From: Ruminococcaceae bacterium YAD3003
GTDB lineage: Bacteria > Bacillota > Clostridia > Saccharofermentanales > Saccharofermentanaceae
Reading direction: 5' to 3'
Assembly: GCA_900107185.1 (NCBI GenBank)
Contig: FNPA01000010.1
Span: forward strand, 62,001 to 126,000
DNA: 64,000 nucleotides
Each line of letters starts with the position of its first letter. Positions within the stretch are counted from its first letter, which is position 1. Positions 34,665-41,897 of this stretch are shown here, piece by piece. Under the pieces are notes generated by a model. That model searched no databases and had not been told where the DNA came from. It saw nothing but the letters and a program-made list of their open reading frames with translations. The translations under genes and the position numbers were made by a program.

Positions 34665-36074
34665 TTAGCCTTTTTCAGTACAACGTCTGCTCCATTCATA
34701 TTCCGGATGACGTCTGTAATATGCTTCCTTATCCTCATACATCCTTGTATCTGCTATCTGCATTGATTTCTTAACATCGCGGGCATTTTCGCTGAAGCAT
34801 GAACCGACGGCATAATGCGCTCTGCCCTCGCGTTCACAGTCATCACGGAGATTCTTATCGAGCATCTCAAATTCTTCCTTGCTGGTTCCTTCAACGATAA
34901 CCATGAACTCATCGCCGCCTACACGGTAGATTTCACCCTTTTCAAAATGTTCCTTCATGGTAACGGCAACATCTTTCAAGAGGTTGTCACCTGCGAGGTG
35001 ACCGTTAGTATCGTTAATGGTCTTAAGTCCGTTTACATCAATAAAGAAGATTCCGTATGGCTCAGTGATAGGACGTTCGCCATTGTCGTGATCCATGATG
35101 CGGTTATTCATGGCATTACGGTTCATAACACCGGTAAGAAGATCGGTGGAGCTCAGGATCTTCATTCGCTTGATCATCTCGTGGCTCGCGATCTCAGATG
35201 AAAGAATGAATGTGGTAATCTCAAGGATCTCCTTAATCTTGGTGATGTTAGCAGCATCGAAATTACCTGCCCAGATATAACCGATCGTCTCGTCTCCTGC
35301 CTTCAAAGCATAGATAACAAGCGTTTTAATTTGGGCCAGGCGGAGTGATGCTGCCCATTCGGGTGCGACCTCATCGACTCTCTTCATATCCTCTTCGTCG
35401 CTGATCAGGAAGCAGTTGCTGCCATCGATCAGGCGCGGCCATGTCTCGACGATATCATAGAAGTGCTCATCCATATAATAATCCATCGGAAATTCATTCA
35501 CATGATCTGTATAGTTCTCGCAAAGGGCAGAACACTTTCTGTTCTCTTTATCCAGGAGAAGTATTGTGCATCGCTTTGCATCACAGGATTCTCTGATATC
35601 GGCAATGACCGTATCCATAGCTTCCTGGAAATCTGAGGTGCCGTGGAGTCTTAAACATGTCTTCAAAACGTGGAGTGCTGAATCAGCATTGATATCCACC
35701 ATCTTATCAACATCTGCCCTTGGCGTCATGTTATATGAGAACAGGCAGTATCCTGTATTCTTATCAGATGAAATAAGCGGGAACATGTAAATGTCCAGCC
35801 AGGAATTGAAAAATGCAGCATCAACATATGCGTGAACCGGCTGTTTCTTTGTAACGCACTCTTCGACCATCTTCTCGAAATTATGGTCTACTCGGATATA
35901 TCTCGAATAAGGAACATTACACTCAAAATCATTAAGATCCTTTACTACAGTTCTTTTGTACGCTTCGTTGGCGTCCACAACCTTGTAACTGTCACTGCTC
36001 TTTATATCATTGAGGTCCAAAGACAATATGGCTGCCAGCTGCGCAAAAGAATCAACTAAATTCTTGTAATCCAT
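34665..36074 (-). CDS. Diguanylate cyclase with N-terminal sensory region
   Basis: A 469-residue soluble protein. Residues about 1-140 look PAS-like, about 150-300 GAF-like (DTVIADIRESCDAKRCTILLL style), and the C-terminal GGDEF domain has an intact RVGGDEF (386-390). It should synthesise c-di-GMP in response to a cytoplasmic signal. I chose the ATG at 36074, behind AAAAGGA, over an upstream in-frame start at 36122 without one. It is divergent from the GGDEF-EAL gene; the shared region carries a TTAAG motif. Confidence 0.9.
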   Translation of the reverse strand: MDYKNLVDSFAQLAAILSLDLNDIKSSDSYKVVDANEAYKRTVVKDLNDFECNVPYSRYIRVDHNFEKMVEECVTKKQPVHAYVDAAFFNSWLDIYMFPLISSDKNTGYCLFSYNMTPRADVDKMVDINADSALHVLKTCLRLHGTSDFQEAMDTVIADIRESCDAKRCTILLLDKENRKCSALCENYTDHVNEFPMDYYMDEHFYDIVETWPRLIDGSNCFLISDEEDMKRVDEVAPEWAASLRLAQIKTLVIYALKAGDETIGYIWAGNFDAANITKIKEILEITTFILSSEIASHEMIKRMKILSSTDLLTGVMNRNAMNNRIMDHDNGERPITEPYGIFFIDVNGLKTINDTNGHLAGDNLLKDVAVTMKEHFEKGEIYRVGGDEFMVIVEGTSKEEFEMLDKNLRDDCEREGRAHYAVGSCFSENARDVKKSMQIADTRMYEDKEAYYRRHPEYEWSRRCTEKG

Positions 36075-36141
36075 AGTGTCCTTTTCATTCCTTAAAAATA
36101 TTTTGACAGTCACATTATACAAGACAAAATACCGGGTGGTG

Positions 36142-36156
36142 TTAAGAGAATGTTAA
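36142..36156. promoter_or_regulatory. TTAAG-N5-GTTAA motif between divergent c-di-GMP genes
   Basis: TTAAG-AGAAT-GTTAA, preceded by G so that GTTAA repeats at exactly 11 bp. It matches the site at 26315-26329 in 14 of 15 positions. Confidence 0.5.
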
Positions 36157-36268
36157 ATACGAGTCCATTCCGTAAATAAAAGGTTAGTATTTGGCAACAT
36201 GCCTTTTTATTGATTTTATGCGTGATAGAATGGCTTTATGGTAATTCTATCGGGGTGAGGTAGAAGGC

Positions 36269-38002
36269 ATGACAAGATCAGAAACAAGACAGACCAGAAA
36301 TAATATGGATAAGGTAATGAGAGAATTATCTCTCAAAAAGGAGGCGCCTAAGAGTGCGTTTATTCTCCTTGTTATCCTTTACATTATTGCTACCGTTTTT
36401 ACAGTAATCGCTTCCAGGAGCGAGGGCTATACCACTTTATTCGACAACAGAGTCCAGTATGCATCTTTTGCAGGTGTATTCTCTTCACTGTCCAACATGT
36501 GCATTATCTGTCTTGCAGTTCTGTTCAGAAGAGTCGGATTTATTACGGCCCTGATCTTCCAGTTGCTGCAGGTTCCGATGATGATCATCAACATCTTCGT
36601 GCGTCACGTAACAACCAACCTCCCCGGATTGTTCATGAATTTCTTTACTCTGGTAGCCGTAATAGTTATTTATCTTTCCTATCAGAAAGTACTCCGCTAC
36701 CAGCAGAACATCCGTGACCAGGCAGTCAGAGACCGACTCACAGGCCTGCCTAACAGATTTGCTATCAGCGAGTTTATGGAAGACCTCATTAAGCATAATG
36801 AGAAATTTGCCGTTGTTTCCATCGACCTCAACGATTTCAAGAGCATCAACGATACCATGGGTCACGAGACCGGTGACATCGTTCTCTGCGAAGTTGCAGA
36901 CCGTTGGGCAAGACTCAGTGAGCTGATGAAAGGTTCGATCAATGTTTTCGTTGCAAGGATCACAGGTGACGAGTTCATGTTCATCATCAGAGGTTATGAA
37001 GACGAGGCAGATGTCGAGAAAACAATCATTACCTTCAGAACAGAACTCGAGAGAAAAATGACAATTGATGACTGCGACTACTTCATTACAGCATGTTACG
37101 GTTACGCACTCTGCCCTACAGACGGACGTAATATTGACTCTATGTTTGCATATTCCAATGCAGCTTTGCACGAAGCAAAGCGCATGAGTATCAGCAATTA
37201 TATTCTTCATTTCAAGGCTGACACTCTTAACTCCGAGAAGAGTAAGGAAACGGAGCGAAAGGTCCGCGAGGCTCTAGAGAACAATTCTATTTCCTTTAAT
37301 CTCCAGCCCCAGTACGATATAAATCACAAGCTCCGCGGCTTCGAAGCTCTCGCACGTATGAAGGATTCCGAAGGCAACATCGTTTCACCTGCTGAGTTTA
37401 TTCCTGTAGCTGAGAAGGCCGGCCTTATCGACCAGGTCGACATGAGAGTTTTCGAGCAGGCTATGGAATTCCTCTCTGACGTCCTGAGAGCAAAAAAGGA
37501 TTCCGACATCATCATCAGCTGCAACGTATCTGTAAGACATCTTATGAAGAATAACTTCATTGATGAGATCAAGAATGTCATCGTTAAGTATCAGGTCCCT
37601 GCCAGCCACATTGAGATCGAAATCACAGAATCCATCATGATCGACTCCCTCGAGAAGGCATTGCAGAGAATCGATGAGATCAAGGAGATGGGCATGAAGG
37701 TAGCTATCGACGACTTCGGTACCGGTTACTCTTCCTTGAGTTACCTCAACAACTTCCCGTCTGACCTGCTCAAGATCGACAAGTCTTTCATCGACCTGAT
37801 GAACACAAGCGATTCTTCGAAGCAGTATGTTGCAACAATCATTTCGATCGGCCACATCCTCAACCTCAACGTAATCTCTGAAGGTGTTGAAGACGAGGCG
37901 CAGATCGAGACCCTAAAACAGATCGGCTGCGACTACATCCAGGGCTATGTCTGGGGCCGCCCGATGCCAAAGGACGAAGCATTGGAGATTGTATTCTCCT
38001 GA
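36269..38002 (+). CDS. Membrane-bound GGDEF-EAL protein, probable c-di-GMP phosphodiesterase
   Basis: A 577-residue protein. Three to four membrane helices lie in residues 30-140, followed by a GGDEF domain whose motif reads TGDEF (232-236) and an EAL domain (about 320-575). The EAL motif is intact (GFEALAR), as are the metal and catalytic residues in CNVSVRHL, EIEITESIM, DDFGTGYSSL, KIDKSF and EGVED. The first Gly of GGDEF is replaced by Thr, so the cyclase half is probably inactive and may bind GTP as an allosteric switch. It is predicted to hydrolyse c-di-GMP, opposing the three cyclases nearby. Confidence 0.92.
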   Translation: MTRSETRQTRNNMDKVMRELSLKKEAPKSAFILLVILYIIATVFTVIASRSEGYTTLFDNRVQYASFAGVFSSLSNMCIICLAVLFRRVGFITALIFQLLQVPMMIINIFVRHVTTNLPGLFMNFFTLVAVIVIYLSYQKVLRYQQNIRDQAVRDRLTGLPNRFAISEFMEDLIKHNEKFAVVSIDLNDFKSINDTMGHETGDIVLCEVADRWARLSELMKGSINVFVARITGDEFMFIIRGYEDEADVEKTIITFRTELERKMTIDDCDYFITACYGYALCPTDGRNIDSMFAYSNAALHEAKRMSISNYILHFKADTLNSEKSKETERKVREALENNSISFNLQPQYDINHKLRGFEALARMKDSEGNIVSPAEFIPVAEKAGLIDQVDMRVFEQAMEFLSDVLRAKKDSDIIISCNVSVRHLMKNNFIDEIKNVIVKYQVPASHIEIEITESIMIDSLEKALQRIDEIKEMGMKVAIDDFGTGYSSLSYLNNFPSDLLKIDKSFIDLMNTSDSSKQYVATIISIGHILNLNVISEGVEDEAQIETLKQIGCDYIQGYVWGRPMPKDEALEIVFS

Positions 38003-38029
38003 TAAATAGAGCGCTATGACAATGAACAG

Positions 38030-38055
38030 CGGCGGTAGGAATAATCTTACCGCCG
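38030..38055 (+). terminator. Terminator of the GGDEF-EAL gene
   Basis: CGGCGGTA (38030-38037) and TACCGCCG (38048-38055) form the stem; TTGTAGTTTTTA follows. Confidence 0.85.
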
Positions 38056-38099
38056 TTGTAGTTTTTACAGGGCATGCAATCGAATAACCTCTGTCCGTC

Positions 38100-38108
38100 T
38101 GTTATAAT
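38100..38108 (+). promoter_or_regulatory. Extended -10 promoter of mnmA
   Basis: TGTTATAAT (38100-38108) is a perfect extended -10, 32 bp before the start codon. No convincing -35 is seen. Confidence 0.65.
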
Positions 38109-38140
38109 GCATACGTTTTAATCAATAAGGAGTTTGGAGC

Positions 38141-39199
38141 ATGGCTAAAGTAGTAGTCGGAATGTCAGGCGGCGTAGACAGCGCAGTTGCAGCATACCTT
38201 CTGAAACAGCAGGGGTATGAGGTACTGGGCCTCACTATACGCACATGGAATCCAGACGCAGGTTACAGCAAATGCTGTGAGATCGACGATGCCAGAGAAG
38301 TATGCCGCAAACTCGATATTCCCTATCACGTTTTAAACTGCGAGAGTGCCTTTAGAGAGTACGTAACAGAACCGTTCATCAAGTGCTATCTGGACGGCAA
38401 AACTCCTAATCCCTGTGTCGGATGCAACCTCCATGTTAAGTGGGAGAGAATGATCTACTGGGCCGACATTATGCAGGCGGAATTCGTCGCAACGGGCCAC
38501 TATGCATACATCATTAACAAGGACGGCAGATACACCGTAAAGACTGCTGAGCACGCTGAGAAAGACCAGAGTTACATGCTCTATCAGCTCCCTCAGGAAT
38601 ACCTCGCCCGCACTCTGATGCCGCTCGGAGATTACGATAAAGACACCGTTCGTTCGATCGCAGCAGAGGCCGGAATTCACATCGCGAACAAAGGCGATTC
38701 GCAGGATATCTGTTTTATTCCTGACGGAAACTACACTGACTATATCCGTGAGAATGCGGACACTTCCAACGTTAAGGAAGGTAATTTCGTCGACAGCGAC
38801 GGCAACATTTTGGGCACTCACAAGGGCATAATTAATTACACCGTAGGCCAGCGTAAAGGATTGGGAATCGCACTGGGTTACCCTGCTTTTGTTAAACATA
38901 TCGATGCAGAGAAAAACGAGATCACGCTGTGCGGTGAGAAGGCAATCTACGCATCTTCTGTTAAGTGCAACCAGTTAAATTTCATGAGCATTCCCGCACC
39001 CGCTGCCGGTGAGGAGATCCGCTCCAATGTAAAGATCCGTTACCATCACAGGGCGCAAAGCGCGACTATGACGTTAACGGATGAAGACACTTTACTTATT
39101 CAGTTTGACGAGCCTGTAAAAGGACCCGCACCCGGCCAGTCAGCAGTCTTCTATGACGATGACGGCTGCGTTATGGGCGGCGGAATTATTTTGGCGTAA
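38141..39199 (+). CDS. mnmA: tRNA-uridine 2-sulfurtransferase
   Basis: A 352-residue enzyme that puts sulfur on C2 of wobble uridine 34 of Lys, Glu and Gln tRNAs. The PP-loop SGGVDSAVAA (residues 8-17) binds ATP; the catalytic cysteine pair is C98-area (NPCVGCN) and the later DICFIPD cysteine; the C-terminal beta-barrel is complete (TVGQRKGLGIA). AAGGAG lies before the ATG. It stands alone between two terminator-like regions; no cysteine desulfurase gene is adjacent. Confidence 0.95.
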   Translation: MAKVVVGMSGGVDSAVAAYLLKQQGYEVLGLTIRTWNPDAGYSKCCEIDDAREVCRKLDIPYHVLNCESAFREYVTEPFIKCYLDGKTPNPCVGCNLHVKWERMIYWADIMQAEFVATGHYAYIINKDGRYTVKTAEHAEKDQSYMLYQLPQEYLARTLMPLGDYDKDTVRSIAAEAGIHIANKGDSQDICFIPDGNYTDYIRENADTSNVKEGNFVDSDGNILGTHKGIINYTVGQRKGLGIALGYPAFVKHIDAEKNEITLCGEKAIYASSVKCNQLNFMSIPAPAAGEEIRSNVKIRYHHRAQSATMTLTDEDTLLIQFDEPVKGPAPGQSAVFYDDDGCVMGGGIILA

Positions 39200-39217
39200 A
39201 TCAGCGTCCTGAAATAC

Positions 39218-39345
39218 CCGTGCAAATTTTGTGCATACTTGGCTGTGTTTTTTGCACGGAATTTTGCATTTTCCTTTAAATTTGCAAATTTAGTGCAAGT
39301 TTTGGCCTGAAGTTTGCACAAAAATTTGCACTTCCGAAACCGGCC
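39218..39345. repeat. TGCAAA-rich hairpin cluster between convergent genes
   Basis: CCGTGCAAA (39218-39226) and TTTGCACGG (39251-39259) are perfect inverted arms; a central AAATTTGCAAATTT palindrome (39279-39292) and a GTGCAAA/TTTGCAC-rich third part follow. It shares the T-run-plus-GCACG style with the TACTACAC elements but has different stems. It fills the gap between mnmA and the CPBP protease gene. Confidence 0.65.
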
Positions 39346-39348
39346 TTT

Positions 39349-40137
39349 TCATTTTGAGGTAGCTCTCGCTTCTTTCCTTATAAACACTATCGTCAGAGGA
39401 ATCATCACCGACATCGTACTCATCACAAAAACTACGCTAAGTGCAGGATGGATTTTCGCTGCGATAAGAGGAACATATGCGCAGTAAATATTCGACAGTG
39501 AGTGCAAAATGATCGCCGGCCAGAGTTTACCTGTCTTGATCGTGATATAGCCCCATACCAGTCCCAACGCGAAAGTGAAAAACATCTGGGCTACTCCCTG
39601 CGAATAAACGTGAGGCAGTGCAAAGAGTATCGCAGAGCATATTATCGCGCCCTTGGTTCCGAGGCAGGACAGACGGCTCATTATCATCTTCCTGAACAGC
39701 AGTTCTTCGAATACCGGATTGAAGATAAGCAGCAACACGATATAGAACCAGAAGTTGCCGAACAATTCGTCAGCGGTGATCGCATTTGAGTTCACACCGG
39801 CAACAGTCAGCACAGCGTTTATCACAACCATTACAGGAAACGATAAACCGGTCTGGATAACGAAGTATTTCATCAGCATTCCTATGCCGGGTTTTACTCC
39901 ATCGCGGGAAGAAATACTTTCGCGATGCATACCGAGAGTAACCAGGCAGAATGCGCCTAAACCGAGCGTATATGGAACTACCATCGACGCCAGAATCATA
40001 CGGATTACAGACGGCAAAACGCCTGCTAACAGCGGATCTGCAAATACTCCATATAACTTATAAACCAAAAACCAACAAACAAGTCCTAATGTAACCCTGA
40101 CAACGGTTAAAACCTTATTCCTGTTCATTTCCTCCAT
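39349..40137 (-). CDS. CPBP-family intramembrane metalloprotease
   Basis: A 262-residue protein with about seven membrane helices. The CPBP (Abi) motifs are present: EELLFRK (the EExxxR motif) and FALPHVYSQG with the second-motif His. These are membrane proteases related to Rce1; in bacteria they often trim peptides or regulators. The ATG at 40137 overlaps the upstream DUF3021-like gene by 23-26 bp; an alternative ATG is at 40128. It belongs to the LytTR operon, which suggests a role in peptide processing or signalling. Confidence 0.88.
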   Translation of the reverse strand: MEEMNRNKVLTVVRVTLGLVCWFLVYKLYGVFADPLLAGVLPSVIRMILASMVVPYTLGLGAFCLVTLGMHRESISSRDGVKPGIGMLMKYFVIQTGLSFPVMVVINAVLTVAGVNSNAITADELFGNFWFYIVLLLIFNPVFEELLFRKMIMSRLSCLGTKGAIICSAILFALPHVYSQGVAQMFFTFALGLVWGYITIKTGKLWPAIILHSLSNIYCAYVPLIAAKIHPALSVVFVMSTMSVMIPLTIVFIRKEARATSK

Positions 40138-40573
40138 GCTCCTTCAAAAAGATTTCCAGAGCATCGTTTATTTTGTCAGTCTTCTTCTTTGCTGCGAAAT
40201 ACACAATCGTCTGCATTACCATGAAAACAATAAGGAACAGCAAACCCATTCCAACCAGTAATACAACGTCAGCGCCGCCCATGATGACAATTACGGTTAT
40301 CAGCGCAATAACCAGATATATCGGCGCAAAGATAAAGTTCTTTACCACACTGGGTTTGGACATAGCCCACTTGCTGTTATCGATATAAGCGCGGAAGAAA
40401 TTAATTATGCCGATCACCACAAACATTCCGAAAATATAGAGAATGTGAAACGGGCTAATCAGACTTCCGTCTATAATCGATCCGACTGCAAACAAAACAA
40501 TGCTCAATATGAAGAGGCCTGCCGTGAATGGAGCAGATCTGAAAAAAGCAATCTTCGCTCTCGAACTATTCAT
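40115..40573 (-). CDS. DUF3021-like four-helix membrane protein
   Basis: A 152-residue protein with four predicted membrane helices (about residues 14-34, 42-62, 78-98 and 102-124) and a charged C-terminal tail. I chose the ATG at 40573, which overlaps the LytTR stop by one base (TGATG) and has GGGAGG upstream. The family name is inferred from the helix pattern and from its position directly after a LytTR gene, where DUF3021 proteins normally act as membrane partners that restrain the regulator. Confidence 0.65.
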   Translation of the reverse strand: MNSSRAKIAFFRSAPFTAGLFILSIVLFAVGSIIDGSLISPFHILYIFGMFVVIGIINFFRAYIDNSKWAMSKPSVVKNFIFAPIYLVIALITVIVIMGGADVVLLVGMGLLFLIVFMVMQTIVYFAAKKKTDKINDALEIFLKEHGGNEQE

Positions 40574-41028
40574 CACGCATTACCTCCCTTCATTCCTATG
40601 GCAGTCTTGAAATCGTTTGCATAGCTACGGGATACGATGAGATATTCTCCGTTTTTCAGGAGAAGCTTTATCCTTCTGAAGTCTTCGGGCGCGACAGATC
40701 TGACGGCCTTGATGTTTACGATAGTGCTTTTCGAGATCCTCACGAAAAACTTTTCTTTCAGGTCATCTTCGAGCTCGTAAAGAGTCTTCCTGATCTTATA
40801 AACACCGTCAGCCTTATACGCGAAAACATCACGGTCCACAGCCTCAATATAAAGTATCTGCGAAATGTAGATCATCTCCGTGTCGCCTTTGTCATTGATC
40901 CCGGGAATCGAATCGGCTGATGAGCTGATGACTCTCACGAGATTGTCGACTTCATTATCTCTTTCACGGTATCTGACTTCGACTTCCGTTTCAGAGATAT
41001 CCGGGATTTCCCGTAAAAACAATTTCAT
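40573..41028 (-). CDS. LytTR-family DNA-binding regulator
   Basis: A 151-residue protein without a receiver domain. The LytTR DNA-binding domain covers about residues 45-148 (YISQILYIEAVDRDVFAYK, FVRISKSTIVNIKAV). It is typical of single-domain regulators that pair with a membrane inhibitor (LytTR regulatory systems), here the next gene. AAGGAGG precedes the ATG. Two 9-bp direct repeats 21 bp apart upstream (41088-41117) are a good autoregulatory site. Confidence 0.92.
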   Translation of the reverse strand: MKLFLREIPDISETEVEVRYRERDNEVDNLVRVISSSADSIPGINDKGDTEMIYISQILYIEAVDRDVFAYKADGVYKIRKTLYELEDDLKEKFFVRISKSTIVNIKAVRSVAPEDFRRIKLLLKNGEYLIVSRSYANDFKTAIGMKGGNA

Positions 41029-41087
41029 TTACTGCCTCCTTCATGGAGCATTATTGTCTGCTGCATATTAGATTACAACAAAATCGG

Positions 41088-41117
41088 AATAAGGTGGCCA
41101 TTTAGGCGGATAAGATG
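41088..41117 (-). promoter_or_regulatory. LytTR-type operator (two direct repeats, 21-bp period)
   Basis: AATAAGGTG (41088-41096) and GATAAGATG (41109-41117) are 9-bp direct repeats whose starts are exactly 21 bp apart. LytTR proteins are known to bind such paired 9-bp repeats separated by about 12 bp. The site is 60 bp upstream of the LytTR gene and near a candidate promoter (TTGTTG-N17-GACAAT on the minus strand). Confidence 0.65.
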
Positions 41118-41146
41118 CATAGTCACATATGAAAATCCACACAAAA

Positions 41147-41170
41147 AGCAGCCCTGAACACAGAGCTGCT
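41147..41170 (-). terminator. Terminator of the M13-ABC operon
   Basis: AGCAGC (41147-41152) and GCTGCT (41165-41170) form the stem; TTTTTG follows on the minus strand. It separates the ABC operon from the LytTR operon. Confidence 0.8.
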
Positions 41171-41203
41171 CTTCGTTTTTATAGAGGGGTCATAAAGTAG
41201 AAA

Positions 41204-41878
41204 TTATCCGACTGTCTTACCGTCTTCCAATCTGATGATCCTTGTACCGTATTCAGCACAAGCTTCAGAGTGTGTAACCTGAAGGATCGTCATGCCCTTC
41301 TCCTGATTGAGCTTTCTGAACAGTTCCATGATCTCTTCAGTGGAAGCGGAATCGAGGTTACCTGTAGGCTCGTCAGCGAGGATGATCGAGGGATTGCCTA
41401 AAACCGCACGTGCGATGGCAACTCTCTGCTGCTGACCGCCTGACAAGGTGTTAGGCATTGCCTTGCGCTTTGCTGTAAGTCCTGTGATCTCCAAAATCTC
41501 ATCGAGAGCACCCTTCAATTCTGACTTCTTCTTGCCGTTCATTGTCTGAGGAAGAAGGATGTTGTCCTGGACGTTAAGATTCATTACAAGGTTATAGAAC
41601 TGGAATACGAATCCCATGTTCTTGAGTCTCAGATCTGACAGAGCCTTATCCTTCAATGAACCGATATCCTGACCGCATACTGAGATGTTGCCGTCAAATC
41701 TTCTGTCCAAACCTCCGATGAGGTAAAGGAGTGTTGACTTACCTGAACCTGATGCGCCCATGAGGGAAACAAACTCTCCCTGCTCTACGGACATTGATGC
41801 ACCGTTTAAAACCTGGTTTATATTTTCGCCCTTACCAAATGTCTTGCTGACGTTATTTACTTCAATGATCTTAGCCAT
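41204..41878 (-). CDS. ABC transporter ATPase, MacB/LolD type
   Basis: A 224-residue ATPase with Walker A GASGSGKS (about residues 40-47), Q-loop, signature LSGGQQQR, Walker B IILADEP and the H-loop histidine. It has the short form that partners large FtsX-like permeases in export, lipoprotein or peptide-resistance systems. It begins 19 bp after the permease gene with GGAGG upstream. It drives the permease at 41898-44357. Confidence 0.95.
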   Translation of the reverse strand: MAKIIEVNNVSKTFGKGENINQVLNGASMSVEQGEFVSLMGASGSGKSTLLYLIGGLDRRFDGNISVCGQDIGSLKDKALSDLRLKNMGFVFQFYNLVMNLNVQDNILLPQTMNGKKKSELKGALDEILEITGLTAKRKAMPNTLSGGQQQRVAIARAVLGNPSIILADEPTGNLDSASTEEIMELFRKLNQEKGMTILQVTHSEACAEYGTRIIRLEDGKTVG

Positions 41879-41897
41879 TTTATTATCCTCCGTTAGG

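Noticed and set aside
36485-37210. Minus-strand frame of 241 codons opposite the GGDEF-EAL gene
   Set aside because: No ribosome site, unusual composition and full overlap with a strongly supported gene.
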